NCBI GenBank assembly: GCA_035714005.1
Contig: DASTMQ010000512.1
Span: 1-15,771, forward strand
From: AWTP1-13 sp035714005
GTDB taxonomy: Bacteria > Pseudomonadota > Alphaproteobacteria > Rhizobiales > Hyphomicrobiaceae
Direction of reading: 5' to 3'
DNA length: 15,771 bases
Position 1 is the first letter of the stretch. Every line of letters begins with the position of its first letter. This document shows, piece after piece, positions 14,676 through 15,771 of this stretch. The notes below the pieces were generated by a model. It was given only the letters and a program-made list of their open reading frames with translations, made no database searches and was not told where the DNA came from. The position numbers and the translations under genes were made by a program.

Positions 14676-15200
14676 TCAAGGGTGGGACCATCGGTCTAAG
14701 TTCGTCCTTCGCTCGAACCGCTTGTCGAGCTTGGTGAGTTGGCTCGAGAAGCCCAGCGCCGACATCCTGGTGAATTCTTCATTATGCATTGGCTCGAGCG
14801 TGACAACCATGCGCACCGCATCGCCTGAGGCAAAAAAGTCGACCTTCATGGTGCTGCCGTACGGTTCTACGCCCGGCAGAAAATCGATCACATGGGCGAT
14901 GACTAGGTGCTCGTGCGGTTTGACCTCGACAAACTTGGCACATGTGACGTGGGTAGGAGGCCGACCCATGCGCCGCATTGCCTCGATCATTTCGGGCGTG
15001 TCGGCAATCATGTCATAATGCAAGCGACCACCCACGCGCGCCTCAAGGCAGTGAACTTCCACCCGGAACCCCTCGGGCCCCCACCACGACTCGAAGCCCT
15101 GCTTGGTCGTCCACAACGCCCACAGCTCCTCTGCCCGCGCCTTGTATGTGCGTTCGACTACCACCCTCGCCGGGACAGCAGCGGTCTTGTTGTCGCTCAT
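14676..15200 (-). CDS. SRPBCC / AHSA1-family protein
   Basis: A 174-residue protein of the AHSA1 (Aha1 C-terminal-like) branch of the SRPBCC superfamily, which has a hydrophobic ligand-binding cavity. Signature parts are VVVERTYKARAEELWALWTT (13-32), the WWGPEGF motif (39-45), GGRLHYDM (57-64) and a C-terminal helix starting MSALGFSSQLTKLDK (146-160). It is cytoplasmic with no signal peptide. The gene overlaps the upstream arsR-type gene by 4 nt (ATGA) and has GGAGAG before its ATG, so the two are translated together. Pairs of an ArsR repressor and an AHSA1 protein are common in bacteria; the ligand and role are usually unknown. Some relatives are annotated as glutathione or stress related, but nothing here supports that. 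Confidence 0.9.
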   Translation of the reverse strand: MSDNKTAAVPARVVVERTYKARAEELWALWTTKQGFESWWGPEGFRVEVHCLEARVGGRLHYDMIADTPEMIEAMRRMGRPPTHVTCAKFVEVKPHEHLVIAHVIDFLPGVEPYGSTMKVDFFASGDAVRMVVTLEPMHNEEFTRMSALGFSSQLTKLDKRFERRTNLDRWSHP

Positions 15201-15541
15201 GCGAGGCTCTCCTGCTTTTTGCCTCTTCGGCGCTTTTGTTGGTGCTCAAGTGCCAAGCCAAACCGATCGAGGCGCGCTGCCCACAAGATGCGGTACTGCG
15301 CCAGCCACGCATCCAGCTGGCGAAAGGGTTCAGGCCTCAGGGAGTAGAGGCGGCGCTGCCCGTCCGGCCGCATCGACACGAAGCCTGCATCGTGAAGGAT
15401 GCGCAGATGCCGCGAGACGCCGGACTGGTGGATCCTGGCTTCCCTGACAATATCATTGACCGGTCTCTCGCCATTGCGCAGGACCTCGATCACGAGGCGA
15501 CGCGTGGGATCGGCAAGCGTCTGAAAAACGTCTATATGCAT
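15197..15541 (-). CDS. ArsR-family transcriptional repressor
   Basis: A 114-residue winged-helix repressor. It begins MHIDVFQTLADPTRRLVIEV, the typical ArsR opening, followed by the recognition helix region ARIHQSGVSRHLRILHDAGF (35-54), the wing RPDGQRRLYSL (58-68) and a C-terminal dimerisation helix. It has no cysteine at all, so it cannot be a Cys-based metal or arsenite sensor; it fits the SdpR-like group paired with AHSA1 proteins. It is the first gene of a two-gene operon and overlaps the AHSA1 gene by 4 nt. The ATG lies about 5 nt after the predicted transcription start and has no Shine-Dalgarno sequence, so the mRNA may be leaderless. An 18-bp palindrome overlapping the promoter suggests it represses its own operon. 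Confidence 0.92.
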   Translation of the reverse strand: MHIDVFQTLADPTRRLVIEVLRNGERPVNDIVREARIHQSGVSRHLRILHDAGFVSMRPDGQRRLYSLRPEPFRQLDAWLAQYRILWAARLDRFGLALEHQQKRRRGKKQESLA

Positions 15542-15771
15542 GATAGTGTATATGTATACTTATACATACGCTGGGTGTCCAGTCCTTTTCCTTTTCTTAG
15601 GGGCGCCAACGCGCCAACCGGGCGCGCCGCCGGTTGAGAGGCCTCGGCGGACGCCGCTGGAGGGGCAATCGCGCCCGCGCTCGTGGCGGCAGGCGCCCAC
15701 GTGGCGGAACTGCGACTTGATTGTTGCTGTATCCCGAGTTTGAGTGCTTCCTTCACCACCGCAGCCTGAGA
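15532..15771 (-). CDS. Possible 3' end of an upstream gene, cut by the window edge
   Basis: A minus-strand frame is open from the window edge to a stop at 15532. The first part (KEALKLGIQQQ) is protein-like; the middle is Ala/Pro/Ser-rich, as in a linker or disordered tail. Its last 20 or so residues (RMYKYTYTLSCI) are encoded by the ArsR promoter palindrome, and the frame overlaps the arsR start by 10 nt, which is suspicious. I do not recognise a family. It may be the C-terminus of a larger gene or only an open frame. Confidence 0.25.
   Translation of the reverse strand, partial: SQAAVVKEALKLGIQQQSSRSSATWAPAATSAGAIAPPAASAEASQPAARPVGALAPLRKGKGLDTQRMYKYTYTLSCI
15551..15568 (-). promoter_or_regulatory. 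Probable ArsR operator palindrome
   Basis: TATGTATA-CT-TATACATA is a perfect 8+2+8 inverted repeat centred about 19 bp upstream of the repressor's ATG. It covers the predicted -10 box and part of the spacer, the expected position for autorepression. It stands out as AT-rich in GC-rich DNA. Confidence 0.7.
15553..15581 (-). promoter_or_regulatory. Predicted sigma-70-type promoter of the arsR-AHSA1 operon
   Basis: On the minus strand, TGGACA (15576-15581) and TATACA (15553-15558) are separated by 17 bp. Transcription would begin near 15546, giving an almost leaderless mRNA. This is a motif match by eye, not measured. Confidence 0.55.

Noticed and set aside
15197..15541. Calling the ArsR-type protein an arsenic or metal sensor
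   Set aside because: It has no cysteine, and the partner gene is AHSA1 rather than a metal transporter or arsenate reductase.
1..15771. CRISPR arrays, tRNA and rRNA genes
   Set aside because: No regularly spaced direct repeats and no tRNA or rRNA signatures were seen on either strand.

Overview
The window looks like chromosomal DNA of a GC-rich alphaproteobacterium, most likely of the Hyphomicrobiales/Rhizobiales. The base composition and codon use fit, and so do a DUF2325 protein with a long Cys/His tail, a Crp/Fnr regulator without FNR iron-sulphur cysteines, a short secreted Tyr/Trp-rich protein, and the AMP nucleosidase. The assignment to order is inference; no rRNA, tRNA or other marker is present.

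Positions 1-6157 (+) hold a compact six-gene MoxR/Bat-type operon: moxR AAA+ ATPase (5' end cut off), DUF58 protein, DUF4381 membrane protein, VWA protein (BatA-like), VWA-TPR membrane protein (BatB/BatC-like) and BatD-like protein. From the DUF58 gene on, each gene overlaps the next by 4-8 nt, so translational coupling is likely. The probable product is an envelope-associated chaperone or assembly machine in which a MoxR ATPase works with membrane-anchored VWA adaptors. One of the two VWA domains has lost most of its metal-binding motif.

Positions 6158-9884 hold an ankyrin-repeat protein (-) with a possible 29-residue membrane peptide gene just upstream, then a DUF2325 protein (+) facing a Crp/Fnr-type regulator (-). 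The 608 bp between the last two has no convincing gene but carries a perfect 20-bp inverted repeat 135 bp apart, an 8+2+8 palindrome beside an A8 tract, and a 13-bp perfect hairpin.

Positions 9885-13015 are sparsely coding: a small exported protein (-), a small two-helix membrane protein (+) and a small soluble protein (-). They are separated by long stretches in which I see no gene; one of these holds several consecutive GC-rich hairpins.

Positions 13016-15771 hold AMP nucleosidase (amn, +), convergent with a two-gene operon (-) of an ArsR-type repressor and an AHSA1/SRPBCC protein. The operon is preceded by a promoter whose -10 box lies in an 18-bp palindrome, a good candidate for an autoregulatory operator. 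The right edge may hold the 3' end of another minus-strand gene.

No CRISPR array, intact insertion sequence, tRNA or rRNA was found.
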